Origin: Candidatus Hydrogenedentota bacterium
GTDB taxonomy: Bacteria > Hydrogenedentota > Hydrogenedentia > Hydrogenedentales > SLHB01
Reading direction: 5' to 3'
Length of the DNA: 37,064 nt
Assembly (NCBI GenBank): GCA_020849535.1
Contig: JADLGB010000047.1
Location: forward strand, 1-37,064
Positions 1 through 9,136 of this stretch are shown here, one piece after another; the stretch's first letter is position 1; every line of letters begins with the position of its first letter. The notes under the pieces are model-generated. The model made no database searches. It saw only the letters and a list, made by a program, of their open reading frames with translations, and was not told the origin of the DNA. Both the position numbers and the translations under genes were made by a program.

Positions 1-1043
1 ATGTACTCGATGCTGCGATAGCCGTAGCCCACGGGCGTGAGGCCGCCTCCGCCGATGTCGAGAAGCTGGAAGTAGTCGGGATTGGGCTCCGCATACACGG
101 TGTCGCCGGGGTCTGTGCCCGCCTCGGTGTAGCCGTACTTGACGCCGCGATACTGATCGGAGTGAAAGATCAGCGTCGCATCGTCGGGCCCTTTGCCCCA
201 CATCGCCAAGCCCTGGTAGTTGCCGCCCGCGGCCCGGTCGGGATACCCCATCGCATCCACGACACTGAGGCAGGCCCCGTTCTCCCAGATGATGCGCCCG
301 TCCGTCCAAAGGAATCCCTTGTTGCCGTTGGGATACTCCTCGACAATGCCGTAGACACTGACGCGCACCGGGCGCAGTCCCGTGATAAAGGCTACCTGAT
401 CGACGTAGTGGCAACCCACGTACGTGAACATGTCGCTGTTCTCAACGGTGCACCAATTCTGGAAGTTCGAGTGGTAGTAGTACCTCGGCTCGATCATCTG
501 GGCCTGCGCGAGACGGAACTCGCCGAACTTGCCGTTTCGATAGGCACGCCGCGCCATGAGCGCGCGGTGATCGAAGCGTTTGTGATACTCGACACCGACG
601 ACCAGACCACGCTCGTACGCCATGGCGGCAATCTCTTCCGCTTGCTCGAACTTCAAGACCAACGGCTTCACGATGCAGACGTGGAGATCGTTGGCCAGGG
701 CCTCTTTCAAGACCGGATAGTGAAACTGGTCCGGCACGGCGATGATGGCCACGCTGCCTTTGGGCGCCGCCGCCAACACCTGCTTGAACGCTTCCGAATT
801 AGTTTCATCGAGCGCCGTGGACGCGGGATCCGGATGCGCCGTAAAGCCTTGCCCCGGAAACGCATTCCGAAGGGCCGCATTCTCCGCGAGATTCTTGAGG
901 AACCGTGCGCGGGCATCGCAAATGTGGATGTCGCCGACTACGCCAAGCCGATGAAGCTGGTATATCGATGGCAGGATCTGGACCTGCGTGATCATGCCGC
1001 TGCCGATGAGCGTGGCGCGCGGCGCCGTACTGGAAACTCCCAT
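1..1043 (-). CDS. Gfo/Idh/MocA-family oxidoreductase, C-terminus cut by window edge
   Basis: The reading frame from ATG at 1043 stays open to the window edge (about 347 codons), so the C-terminus is missing. The N-terminus shows a dinucleotide-fold pattern (ATLIGSGMI, about residues 11-19). Further on are a VKPLV segment at the position of the family's EKP motif and GVEYHKRFDHR, a typical start of the substrate domain. No signal peptide is seen, so it is probably a cytoplasmic NAD(P)-dependent sugar or polyol dehydrogenase or isomerase; the substrate cannot be read from sequence. The start is supported by GGGAGAGG about 5 bases upstream. It lies downstream of a secreted glycosidase on the same strand (113-base gap) and may share in its sugar metabolism. 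The family call is firm and the reaction unknown. Confidence 0.85.
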   Translation of the reverse strand, partial: MGVSSTAPRATLIGSGMITQVQILPSIYQLHRLGVVGDIHICDARARFLKNLAENAALRNAFPGQGFTAHPDPASTALDETNSEAFKQVLAAAPKGSVAIIAVPDQFHYPVLKEALANDLHVCIVKPLVLKFEQAEEIAAMAYERGLVVGVEYHKRFDHRALMARRAYRNGKFGEFRLAQAQMIEPRYYYHSNFQNWCTVENSDMFTYVGCHYVDQVAFITGLRPVRVSVYGIVEEYPNGNKGFLWTDGRIIWENGACLSVVDAMGYPDRAAGGNYQGLAMWGKGPDDATLIFHSDQYRGVKYGYTEAGTDPGDTVYAEPNPDYFQLLDIGGGGLTPVGYGYRSIEY

Positions 1044-1072
1044 GGAACCTCTCCCTCATTCGTGACCGCAAT

Positions 1073-1093
1073 TTGTGACAAAGCGTATCACAA
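1073..1093 (-). promoter_or_regulatory. Inverted-repeat operator candidate over an extended -10
   Basis: A perfect inverted repeat, TTGTGA-N9-TCACAA, lies 30 bases upstream of the oxidoreductase start. Read on the minus strand it contains TGATACGCT, which resembles an extended -10 (TGn then TACGCT, 1087-1082). A regulator bound here would cover the promoter. The half-sites resemble CRP half-sites (TGTGA/TCACA), but the spacer is 9 rather than 6, so I do not assign it to CRP. Confidence 0.4.
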
Positions 1094-1155
1094 GAGATCG
1101 CGGTGAAGCACTCATGGAATCGACTTCGATTGCTCCCCTCGCATAAGCGTAGCCG

Positions 1156-3132
1156 CTAGAAGCAGCCCTCGTAGACGACCTCGCGCAGGGCCGGTTCGCG
1201 AAGCAGCATGGAATGCAGAAAGGCCCAACAGTAGACGAGGTGTCCTTCATATCCCGCGGGATTCCCGCTCCAATCAAAGACTTCCGCGCCCGACCCCATG
1301 CGATCGACAAAACCGTTCTGGAAACCGCCGCCGTTTGGGAAGACTCCATCCTGCTGCCGTTTGAGCATCGCCTCCAAGATGAGATTGGCCTCCTCTGTCA
1401 TTCCGGTTATGTACAGCGCATTGAGCAAGTACGAGGTATTGCTCACGCAGCAGCCCCCGTTCAAGAACTGTTGGAAGTCGAAGTACGCTTCCATCTCCTC
1501 TCGGGGGATTGGGCGGACATTTACGGGCGTTCCCAGATCAAAGCGCGTGAAACCGGTTTCTTTCAACGCGCTCCAGAAGCGTCCCAGCATCTCCCTGCCT
1601 TTCTGCTTCTCAACGAGTCCGTAGTTAATCGCGAAACTGGTCGGCGCATCGGAGTGAATGTCGTGAAGCACGCCGTCCCGGCTCCTCCAGAATCCCAGCC
1701 ACCCCGTTTCAGGATTGTAGAAGGCGGGCACAAACGCGGCTTTCAGTTGGTCCGCCTTCTGCTGGTAGTGGCGTTCTTGTTCGGTGCGCCCCAGTCTCTT
1801 TTCCAGGTCCGCCATACCTCGCCACGCCCGATAGGCCAGCGTGTTCACATACGCATTCTTGTGTCCGCTGGTATAACAGTCCCAGGCGCAATCCGGATTG
1901 CGTGGAGGCCGCGATCCGCTGTTACCGCTCTGTTTGGATTCAATCAGCCCGTCGCCATCGACATCCCGCCGTTCCATGTATGCGGAGATGAACTCAAGAT
2001 CCTCGATGCGTCCCCTGAGCCACTCGATATCATCAGTGGCCTTCACATAACCCCACGCACCGATCAAGACGGATGGATTCGAGTCCATCACGTTTTGATT
2101 GTCGCCTGGGTTTCCTTCCTGCTCACGTTCGGCTTCCCGTCCAGCGGTTCCCCGCGCCGTGTAAGCAATGAGCCCGTCTTCGTTGGTCTTGTGATCGATC
2201 CAGTATTCCACCGAGCGCCGCAGAATCGGCGGCATCGAAACGCCCGGCGCCAGTTCGGGTACAAGCAGTGTCGCGTCCACGAGCATATACAAAACGCTGC
2301 TGACCGGGTCACTAAGCACATTGTTGGCCCAAACGCCAATCACGTCTTTGCTGCCTCCGGACGCGCCACAGCTCAGTTGAATCAGATTGAACCATCCCCG
2401 GCGCGCTGCCTGCCACTGCCGGTCGTCGGCAAATCCCGCGGGCCTGGGCAACACCACGGGAGTGAACGCCAGTGTTGACGCGACACCATCAGGCGGAATC
2501 GAAAACTCCATCGTGACGGTGACCCAACGTTCTTTCCGGTTTCCTTCAATCCGGCCCTCGAGCTGGCCCTTACCCGTGTGCGTGAGCAGCATCTGGCCGA
2601 GGTCGGGCGCGCTCAGGATTGCGGGAAGCAGGAACGTGCCATCCGCTGTCCAGTTGTTACTGATGATGCAGGTGACTGCCGTTGCCGGTTCAAAAGGAAA
2701 CACCAGTTGCGCCCTGTCCGCGTTTTTCGAGACGTCCCCGCTGGACGAGACCTGCATGCGCAACCCATCCGCCCCGACGACGATTTCCCATGCAATCCAA
2801 GTCTCACCCGGCAGCGCGAGCGTGTAGCGCACCGTTTCCGCATTTGGGGTCTCGACGCGAGTCTGGGCGTTCACTACGTCGGCGCCTTTGAGCAAACGCA
2901 GTTCAACCGGAGCCTTGAGCAGGTTGATCCCAGCACGATTGGTGCCGTCCGTGTCCCATCCCATTCGCGTGATGCGCGCGGACTCGCGGTCCGCCTCGAG
3001 ATTCAATTGCAGCGAAGGTGAAACATAGGCAAGTGGAATTGACTGCCTGAGGACTTCCTTCACTTCGGCGGCAGCAAGAACTGCTGATAAGCCGATGTAC
3101 ACCGCGAATCCCAACAAGACTTTCTTGAACAT
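1156..3132 (-). CDS. Secreted six-hairpin (alpha/alpha-barrel) glycosidase-like protein
   Basis: This 658-residue protein starts with a Sec signal peptide (MFKKVLLGFAVYIGL, cleavage near AAA at 20-22). Residues about 30-230 look like a beta-sandwich domain. Residues about 240-650 look like an (alpha/alpha)6 barrel of the type seen in GH15/GH63/GH78 and related debranching enzymes. Visible landmarks are DVDGDGLIES (390-399), a Trp/Asp-rich stretch at 414-421, NGGCCVSNTSYLLNA (558-572) and GYEGHLVYCW (627-636). It probably cleaves an alpha-linked glycan outside the cytoplasm; I cannot assign a GH number or the catalytic acids. GGAGGAG lies about 7 bases before the ATG. It is divergent from the aminotransferase gene and upstream of the truncated oxidoreductase on the same strand. 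Confidence 0.75.
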   Translation of the reverse strand: MFKKVLLGFAVYIGLSAVLAAAEVKEVLRQSIPLAYVSPSLQLNLEADRESARITRMGWDTDGTNRAGINLLKAPVELRLLKGADVVNAQTRVETPNAETVRYTLALPGETWIAWEIVVGADGLRMQVSSSGDVSKNADRAQLVFPFEPATAVTCIISNNWTADGTFLLPAILSAPDLGQMLLTHTGKGQLEGRIEGNRKERWVTVTMEFSIPPDGVASTLAFTPVVLPRPAGFADDRQWQAARRGWFNLIQLSCGASGGSKDVIGVWANNVLSDPVSSVLYMLVDATLLVPELAPGVSMPPILRRSVEYWIDHKTNEDGLIAYTARGTAGREAEREQEGNPGDNQNVMDSNPSVLIGAWGYVKATDDIEWLRGRIEDLEFISAYMERRDVDGDGLIESKQSGNSGSRPPRNPDCAWDCYTSGHKNAYVNTLAYRAWRGMADLEKRLGRTEQERHYQQKADQLKAAFVPAFYNPETGWLGFWRSRDGVLHDIHSDAPTSFAINYGLVEKQKGREMLGRFWSALKETGFTRFDLGTPVNVRPIPREEMEAYFDFQQFLNGGCCVSNTSYLLNALYITGMTEEANLILEAMLKRQQDGVFPNGGGFQNGFVDRMGSGAEVFDWSGNPAGYEGHLVYCWAFLHSMLLREPALREVVYEGCF

Positions 3133-3270
3133 TTTCGACTCCTCCCCGCCAAATCCCAGCCGCCTTGACTACCCTTGCGCCGTTTCAGGCGTCTGTCTTA
3201 CACTTTGCCAATGTGGTGATCGCCCGTAAGTTTAGAGTCTTTTTGGTCGTCAACACCAGAGGGGGCCGTG

Positions 3271-4647
3271 ATGCGTAAACCACCATTCTTCCCATTGCCC
3301 GGCGAGTTCCCGGGGGCGATTTGGTATGACGATGCCGAAATCGAGGCCATCACGCAAGTGATCAGAAGGCAATCGCCCTTCCGCTATTACGGACCCGAGT
3401 GCGGCCTGGAAGTCCGGCAGTTCGAAGAGGAGTTCGCCCGATTCCTCGCCAGTGCCCCCGGAGTCCCGTGGCCAGACACTAGCGGCATTCACGTCACTGC
3501 CGTCAACTCAGGGACGGGCGCCCTGGAAGTTGCTCTCGACGCCCTGGGCGTCGGCTGCGGCGACGAAGTGGTTGTGCAGGGCTTCATGTGGATCGCCAGC
3601 ATTTCCGCGATCATCCGCAACCGCGCCGTTCCCGTCCTCGTAGACTCGGACGACACCCTGAACATGGATCCTGCGGCACTTCGCAAGGCAATCACCCCGC
3701 GAACCAAGGTCATCATGCCGGTACCCATGCTCGGAGGGTGCGCCCGGATCGGCGCCATCATGTCCACGGTGCGTGAGATCAATGCGGAGCGGATCGCGGC
3801 CGGCCTTGAACCCGTGCGTGTGCTTGAGGATTGCGCGCAGTCGTTGGGCGCCCACGCACGCGGTATTCCAGGCTCCATTACCGCATCTGGTCCCGACACA
3901 ATTCATCGCGCCGGCACATTCGGCGACGTGGGCATCTTCAGTCTACAGATCAACAAGGACATCACAGCGGGGGAAGGCGGGATGATCGTCACGCGGGATC
4001 CCGATCTGCACCGGCGCATCGAGGCGTTACACAATGTCGGTTACGCCAAAGACCATGAACCCGCGCAGAACTGGTATGGCGACGTACCTCTGGGTTGGGG
4101 GCACGGGCGCCGCATGACGGAGCTGCAAGGGGCGATCGCGCGGGTTCAGTTGCGAAAGCTCGACATGATTCTCGCCCAGATGCGGCGGAGCCACGCCCGA
4201 TTCGAGCAGCACATCATGGATCTGGGGCTGACACCCAGAGCCCACGCGGATGCTGAGAATCCCGGTGACACCGGGTATTACTGCATTTGGCGATTGCCGG
4301 ACAGCCCACTGGACGACGAGCAAAGGATCGCGAAGGGGCGGGCTGTCGCGGCGGCGCTCAATGAATGGGGACTACACCCCTGGTTGCTGCACGATTTCGA
4401 GGTGCACGTCTACTACAACATACTGCCGCTGATCGAGAAATGGCCTATGAACAATGGCTGCCCCTGGAAATGCCCGGCGAATGCCTTCCACGAAGCGTAT
4501 TCATACGCGAGAGGTAGCCTGCCCGTGTTGGACGAGGCGCTGATCTCGAGCGTAGGGATCAACGTCCCCAGCCGTCTGACTCCGGAGCATGAGGATCGCA
4601 TCCTGGAAGTGATCGATTACGTGTTCGAGACGGTAATCAGGCAGTAA
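3271..4647 (+). CDS. DegT/DnrJ/EryC1/StrS-family PLP aminotransferase
   Basis: A PLP-dependent sugar or cyclitol aminotransferase of fold type I, 458 residues. The family pattern is clear: NSGTGALE binds the PLP phosphate (about 79-86), EDCAQSLGA contains the cofactor-ring Asp and Gln (about 186-194), and the Schiff-base lysine lies in INKDITAGEGG (about residue 229). Such enzymes transaminate keto-sugars or keto-inositols, usually with Glu or Gln as donor. The surrounding Gfo/Idh/MocA oxidoreductases could supply such keto substrates, but that link is inference. The start is either ATG 3271 or the adjacent GTG 3268; AGAGGGGG upstream fits ATG slightly better. There are roughly 30 extra residues between motifs (for example PGVPWPDTSG) compared with ArnB-like members. 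It stands alone on the plus strand, convergent with the GH38 gene. Confidence 0.88.
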   Translation: MRKPPFFPLPGEFPGAIWYDDAEIEAITQVIRRQSPFRYYGPECGLEVRQFEEEFARFLASAPGVPWPDTSGIHVTAVNSGTGALEVALDALGVGCGDEVVVQGFMWIASISAIIRNRAVPVLVDSDDTLNMDPAALRKAITPRTKVIMPVPMLGGCARIGAIMSTVREINAERIAAGLEPVRVLEDCAQSLGAHARGIPGSITASGPDTIHRAGTFGDVGIFSLQINKDITAGEGGMIVTRDPDLHRRIEALHNVGYAKDHEPAQNWYGDVPLGWGHGRRMTELQGAIARVQLRKLDMILAQMRRSHARFEQHIMDLGLTPRAHADAENPGDTGYYCIWRLPDSPLDDEQRIAKGRAVAAALNEWGLHPWLLHDFEVHVYYNILPLIEKWPMNNGCPWKCPANAFHEAYSYARGSLPVLDEALISSVGINVPSRLTPEHEDRILEVIDYVFETVIRQ

Positions 4648-4687
4648 CCCGTGGCAAGGTGAGCGACACGTCGCGTGCCTGTGACCA

Positions 4688-4723
4688 TCCCATAATTCCC
4701 ATACTTCCCAAAACTCCCATATC
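4688..4723. repeat. Degenerate 8-10 base direct repeat (TCCCATA-type)
   Basis: Four imperfect units of the type TTCCCATAC follow one another in the 81-base gap between two convergent genes. No hairpin with a T-run is present here, so no intrinsic terminator can be named for either gene. Confidence 0.6.
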
Positions 4724-4728
4724 TTTCT

Positions 4729-7449
4729 TCACACGATCTCGACCGTGACCACTTTCCTCGATCCGCACGTATAAGGCACCTCTCCCTTCACCACGCGCGC
4801 AGATTGCAGCCGCTGCTCGTTCAGATTGGTCAGGAATGCCTGCCGAATAGGCCTGAGTGCTTTGATGCTGCCTTTCACCGTGTCCCGGCCCGGGTTGTAG
4901 AAACGCACGATCAGACTATTGCGGCTCTCGCATTTCTTGACCGCGCTGAGCACAACTTTCTTGTTGCCAAGATCGATGAGGCTGCCCCGCTCCGGAAGTG
5001 CGCCTCCGCGCGGCAGTGGACGCGTCGGCTGGCCGCAGAGATTGGCGTCGCGGCTCATGAAGCCTACCTCTTGCGGCACCGTGCCCCCGTGAATGTCGCC
5101 GCGCGTGGCCAACACGCCCACATTGTGGGCAAGCGCTTCATTCATCATGTGGGTCCAGTCTCCCTTGTGCGCCATGAAGGCATATCGAAACTCCATGCGG
5201 CGGAGGCACTGCGCGCCTGGTGTGTCGATCGGCGGTCCGGCGTGTCCCGGCCGGGTCACATAGTCCTCGCGGCTGAGCCAGCCGACGCTGCGGAATAGGG
5301 TCTGCGCGAGCGTGCGTTTGGCGCCTTTGCAAACCACGTCGAATTCGGGCATACCGAGATTGATGATCGCAAAGCCCCTCTTCCCGTCGCTGAGATCCGC
5401 GAAGCGCCCCTGGTGCTGCGTGGGATACGGAGGAAGGTTGCCGCGCTTCGGCGGCAGAGCCACGGGCCGTTCGACCACCGCGTAGTGACCGTCAATACTG
5501 ACACTTTCCGTCCTGATACTTGTTGGAAACAGCACGCGCAAGCGGTGATCTTCGGCCGTGTTCTCCACGCGCGTGACCACGTCGATGCGCGGCGAATCCG
5601 CATGGCAGGTCACCTCCGACACAATCTCGAGCGCGACCATCTCCTTGGCGCGCGCGGAACGATCGGCAGTCAAACATCGCGGAACTCGCAGTACATGCGC
5701 AACGCTCCACGTCGCGGAGAACGCATCACCCCGAATGCGCCGGATTCGTGCCCGCTTTCCTGCAGTGGTCAGCGTTTGGGAATTCTTCGCGAGATAGGAC
5801 CAGTTGTAGGAATCGCCACAATCTTCCATGTCCTCGAAAACCAGGAGGTCCTTGAAACGCATCGTGGTCTGCTTGTCGATGAGCTGTACGGATCCATCTG
5901 CGGCGAAGGCAAGCGTGTAGAACGCATTCTCGAACGAACGCTCCCCAATCTTGACTCCCTTGATGAGCTGCGGTACATGCGCGGGCCGTCCTTCGCGAAC
6001 GTAAAGCGTGCGGTAACCGCACGACGGCAGTTCGAGCCGCAGCCGGACGGTATGCCGGCGCACATCGAAGCCCTTCAACGGCTCGAGCCACGCTTGATCC
6101 TCGCTGCGCAGGAGCTGATAGGCCAACTCCCGGCCACGCTCATCGGACAAAACAAAATGCTTCCACGGTTCGCCGGGCCGCGAGAGATCGATGTCGATCT
6201 CGACCACCTCGTCACGCGTAAACCCCAGGGGATTAAAGACCGTGACAGGGACTCCGTCCTGCCTGGAGTGGTCAACATTGCGTGCAATGGATCGCAGGGC
6301 GTCGCGGACAATGATGGAACCCACCTGCTTCACCACGCCGAACCGGTGCTCCATGTCGTCGTGCACCTGGTCCACACTGCACCCGCAGATGTCATCGTGC
6401 GGGTGACACTTGAGAAGCTCGCGCCACGCGTGCCACAGCAGATCGCGCGGGTACTCGCCGCTCTTCGTGAACCACGCCAGCGTCGATAGGGGTTCCGCGG
6501 CCTTCTCGAGCAGGTCTTCACACTGCTGGTTGGCCATCTTGAGGTACATGCGCGACGAATACACGCCGTGGAGCATATCGCCGTACCGGTAGATGAGTTC
6601 GCCCTCATGCTTGCGGAGGCGCTTCCCCTTGAGATCGCGCATGGCGGCCTTGACGTACTCTTCAAACGAGCAAATGCGGAAGTCATATTGCGGGAACTTC
6701 CGTGCCGCGGCGTTGAGCAGTTTCGGGAGTTCGGGTTGGTGCTCGGAGTGATCGACGCCGTTGTTCAGCAGGAGCGCCCGTGTTTGCGTGACCGCGGCGA
6801 GTTCACTACACGCGGTCTCGATCTGCTGCATGGCGAGATCGCGGTCGAGCACCATCTGTTCGGGATCTCCCCACGGGATCCGGTATCCGAGAAACGCCGC
6901 GTTGTTGTAGAACCGCATCTGATGCAAGGCAAGTACGGACGAGCCGTCCGGCGCAAGCCAGCGGAATTCCAGCGGCAGTTTCAGGTCCGAATCGAGGCCC
7001 CGTGAAAACACGAACGTGTCCAATCCAAACCCCTGCAGGATCTGCGGCAACTGGGCGATGTGCCCAAACGGGTCGGGCACATACCCAACGTTCATGGTGT
7101 GCCCAAACTCCGCCGAGATGGCGTGCCCCAGCATGAGGTTGCGGACAATGGACTCCGCACTCACGAGGAACTCGTCGGGCAGGATGTACCAGGGCCCCAC
7201 CCAAAGCCGCCGCTTCTCGACGAGAGCCTTGAGTCGTTCCCGCCGCTCGGGCCGGATTTGGAGATAGTCCTCCAGCACGACCGTCTGACCATCCAGGGAA
7301 AACGACGTGAAGCGTGGATCCTTCTCGAGCGTGTCGCAAATGCGGTCGATAAGCCGGACCAGCCGTATGCGAAACTCCTCAAACGGAACGTACCAGGCGC
7401 GGTCCCAATGCGTGTGAGGTACAACAAACACGTTGAACTTGGCGGGCAT
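4729..7449 (-). CDS. GH38 alpha-mannosidase, bacterial MngB-like type
   Basis: A 906-residue glycoside hydrolase of family 38, a retaining zinc-dependent alpha-mannosidase. Seen near the N-terminus: HTHWDRAW (12-19) with the first zinc ligands, WVGPWYILPDE (83-93), and VPDPFGH (124-130), where D126 aligns with the catalytic nucleophile. The long C-terminal half is the beta-rich mannosidase C-domain. No signal peptide is visible, so it probably works in the cytoplasm on imported manno-oligosaccharides or mannosyl glycosides. The frame runs further upstream to 7527, but those 26 codons look non-coding. ATG 7449 begins directly at the conserved N-terminal strand and has GGAG about 11 bases upstream. 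It shares little beyond active-site motifs with the second GH38 at 29108-32242, so they are different subfamilies, not a duplication. Confidence 0.9.
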   Translation of the reverse strand: MPAKFNVFVVPHTHWDRAWYVPFEEFRIRLVRLIDRICDTLEKDPRFTSFSLDGQTVVLEDYLQIRPERRERLKALVEKRRLWVGPWYILPDEFLVSAESIVRNLMLGHAISAEFGHTMNVGYVPDPFGHIAQLPQILQGFGLDTFVFSRGLDSDLKLPLEFRWLAPDGSSVLALHQMRFYNNAAFLGYRIPWGDPEQMVLDRDLAMQQIETACSELAAVTQTRALLLNNGVDHSEHQPELPKLLNAAARKFPQYDFRICSFEEYVKAAMRDLKGKRLRKHEGELIYRYGDMLHGVYSSRMYLKMANQQCEDLLEKAAEPLSTLAWFTKSGEYPRDLLWHAWRELLKCHPHDDICGCSVDQVHDDMEHRFGVVKQVGSIIVRDALRSIARNVDHSRQDGVPVTVFNPLGFTRDEVVEIDIDLSRPGEPWKHFVLSDERGRELAYQLLRSEDQAWLEPLKGFDVRRHTVRLRLELPSCGYRTLYVREGRPAHVPQLIKGVKIGERSFENAFYTLAFAADGSVQLIDKQTTMRFKDLLVFEDMEDCGDSYNWSYLAKNSQTLTTAGKRARIRRIRGDAFSATWSVAHVLRVPRCLTADRSARAKEMVALEIVSEVTCHADSPRIDVVTRVENTAEDHRLRVLFPTSIRTESVSIDGHYAVVERPVALPPKRGNLPPYPTQHQGRFADLSDGKRGFAIINLGMPEFDVVCKGAKRTLAQTLFRSVGWLSREDYVTRPGHAGPPIDTPGAQCLRRMEFRYAFMAHKGDWTHMMNEALAHNVGVLATRGDIHGGTVPQEVGFMSRDANLCGQPTRPLPRGGALPERGSLIDLGNKKVVLSAVKKCESRNSLIVRFYNPGRDTVKGSIKALRPIRQAFLTNLNEQRLQSARVVKGEVPYTCGSRKVVTVEIV

Positions 7450-7808
7450 ACTGCGTGAATCTCCAATGCGTTGTGCGGGCCGAGCCGGGGTCGCTGCACC
7501 GTTTGCACCCCTGCAACTCCCCTTCAATCTGGCAAGGCGGGCCGTATTGAGGCATGAGTGAGGCCGCGAGTATAAACCGGAGAGATAGTAGGCTCACCTC
7601 TTCATGCGAATCAATTCGCCGACTTGATCCTGCCGCGGGCTGTCCCTATCGTGTACCATGTCTGTCTGCCCAGTCTTGAGGGGACGTCTTACCCGGGCCG
7701 TTTTGAGGGAGTCACACGGCCGGCGTCGCTGCGGGTCGCCGGCTCATCGTCATGGGCTGCGGCAGGCATATCCGGCACATCGTACGACAGCATCTGGAGG
7801 AACATCAC
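7450..7808. other. Divergent intergenic region between GH38 and Gfo/Idh genes
   Basis: This is a 359-base region between divergently read genes. No conserved small ORF is seen. It should hold both promoters: a plus-strand candidate is listed separately, and on the minus strand TATACT within 7568-7576 is a possible -10 for the mannosidase without a good -35. The short inverted match CGGCCGGCG/CGCCGGC near 7718-7742 could be an operator. Confidence 0.5.
7624..7652 (+). promoter_or_regulatory. Possible sigma70-type promoter for the Gfo/Idh-DUF1080 operon
   Basis: TTGATC and TATCGT are separated by 17 bases, each matching the consensus hexamer at four of six positions. It would give a leader of roughly 150 bases. 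Confidence 0.3.
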
Positions 7809-9107
7809 ATGAGCGGTAGGATTTCTCGGCGGAGATTCTTGTCCGGGGCCGCGGCAGCCGTGGCCGCCCCGTACATCATCCCTGGATCGGCGTTGGGCAA
7901 GGATGGCGCCACAGCGCCTTCCGAGCGGATCGTGGTCGGGTGCATCGGCATCCACGGCCGCGGTTTCCACGACTTGCGCTGGATGATCGGCAATGAGGAC
8001 GTGCAAATCGTCGCCATCTGCGATCTGTGGAAGCAGCAGCGGGAAGCCGTGAAGACCTTCGTGGACGATCACTACGGCAACAAAGACTGCAAGATGTATA
8101 TCGACTTGCGCGAATTCCTGGCCGAGCGCACGGACATCGACGCCGTCCTGATCGCCACCGGCGACCACTGGCATGCCCAGGCATCGGTCCGCGCCATGCG
8201 CGCGGGCAAAGACGTCTACACGGAGAAGCCCTCCTGCATGACCATTGCCGAAGGCCAGGCCGTGGTCGAGGCCGCCAGGCGGTACGGGCGGGTCTACCAA
8301 ACCGGCACGCAGCGCCTCAGCGAGGCCACCCATGTGTTCGCAATCGAAATGGCCCGTACGGGACGCCTCGGCGACGTGCATACCGCCTACGCGCATATCG
8401 CCCCGTGGGACTCCGCCACGATGCAACACACGTGGAAGCCTGAAGAACCGCTGCCACCCAAGGACGAGATCGACTGGGATATCTGGCTCGGCTCGTGCCC
8501 GTGGCGTCCCTTCAACAAGTCGTATGTCAGCGGTGGCTGGCGCGACGACTATGACTTCCACACAAGCTGCATCGGCGAGTGGGGCGCGCACACGTTTGCA
8601 CAAGCCCAGGCCGGCCTGGACGCGCTGAACACCTCGCCTATCCACTACCAGTACGTCGATAATGATTCCGGCGATGGCATGGAGTGCACCTTTGCCAGTG
8701 GACAAAAGATGATCCTCTCCCGCTTCGACAAGTACTGGCACGGCTCCTGCGGCGAGCGGTTTGACGGGCCACGCGGCTGGGTCGGCTCTGCCGACGGCTA
8801 CGCGATGCCCGAGGCCTCGTCGCCGGACATTCTGGCCGAATACAAGAAGGTCGTCGGCGAGTATGTCGCCCGCACGGGCCGTTCCCTCGACCACATGCGC
8901 AACTTCCTCGACTGCGTCAAGTCGCGCGAAGAACCCGTGGCCAACGCCGAAGTCATGCACCGCTCCATGACCACCGTGCACGCCGCCAACATCTGCATGT
9001 GGCTCAAGCGCGACATGCACTACGACCCCGTCAAGGAAGAATTCATCAACGACGACGAAGCCAACCGCCTGCGCGCACGAGCCCAGCGGGAACCGTGGGT
9101 CATCTAG
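7809..9107 (+). CDS. Tat-exported Gfo/Idh/MocA-family oxidoreductase
   Basis: A 432-residue secreted sugar oxidoreductase. The N-terminus is a classic Tat signal (SRRRFL at 6-11, then an Ala-rich core ending near GSALG), which fits export of a folded protein with bound NAD(P). The mature part shows VGCIGIHGRG (nucleotide fold), GDHWHAQASVRAMRAGK, TEKPSCMT (the EKP motif) and EWGAHTF in the substrate domain. Known exported relatives include glucose-fructose oxidoreductase. ATG 7809 is chosen over the earlier in-frame start because GGAGGA sits about 8 bases before it and the Tat signal begins there. The DUF1080 gene starts 29 bases downstream, so the two are very likely co-transcribed. I infer that it oxidises a sugar ring, probably to a 3-keto form, for that partner. 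Family and export are firm; substrate is inferred. Confidence 0.92.
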   Translation: MSGRISRRRFLSGAAAAVAAPYIIPGSALGKDGATAPSERIVVGCIGIHGRGFHDLRWMIGNEDVQIVAICDLWKQQREAVKTFVDDHYGNKDCKMYIDLREFLAERTDIDAVLIATGDHWHAQASVRAMRAGKDVYTEKPSCMTIAEGQAVVEAARRYGRVYQTGTQRLSEATHVFAIEMARTGRLGDVHTAYAHIAPWDSATMQHTWKPEEPLPPKDEIDWDIWLGSCPWRPFNKSYVSGGWRDDYDFHTSCIGEWGAHTFAQAQAGLDALNTSPIHYQYVDNDSGDGMECTFASGQKMILSRFDKYWHGSCGERFDGPRGWVGSADGYAMPEASSPDILAEYKKVVGEYVARTGRSLDHMRNFLDCVKSREEPVANAEVMHRSMTTVHAANICMWLKRDMHYDPVKEEFINDDEANRLRARAQREPWVI

Positions 9108-9136
9108 GGCTCGACATGAAAGGAATTGAGGAAATC

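Noticed and set aside
7689..9020. Minus-strand open frame (443 codons) opposite the Tat oxidoreductase
   Set aside because: The plus strand carries a clear Tat signal and Gfo/Idh/MocA motifs; the other frame has none.
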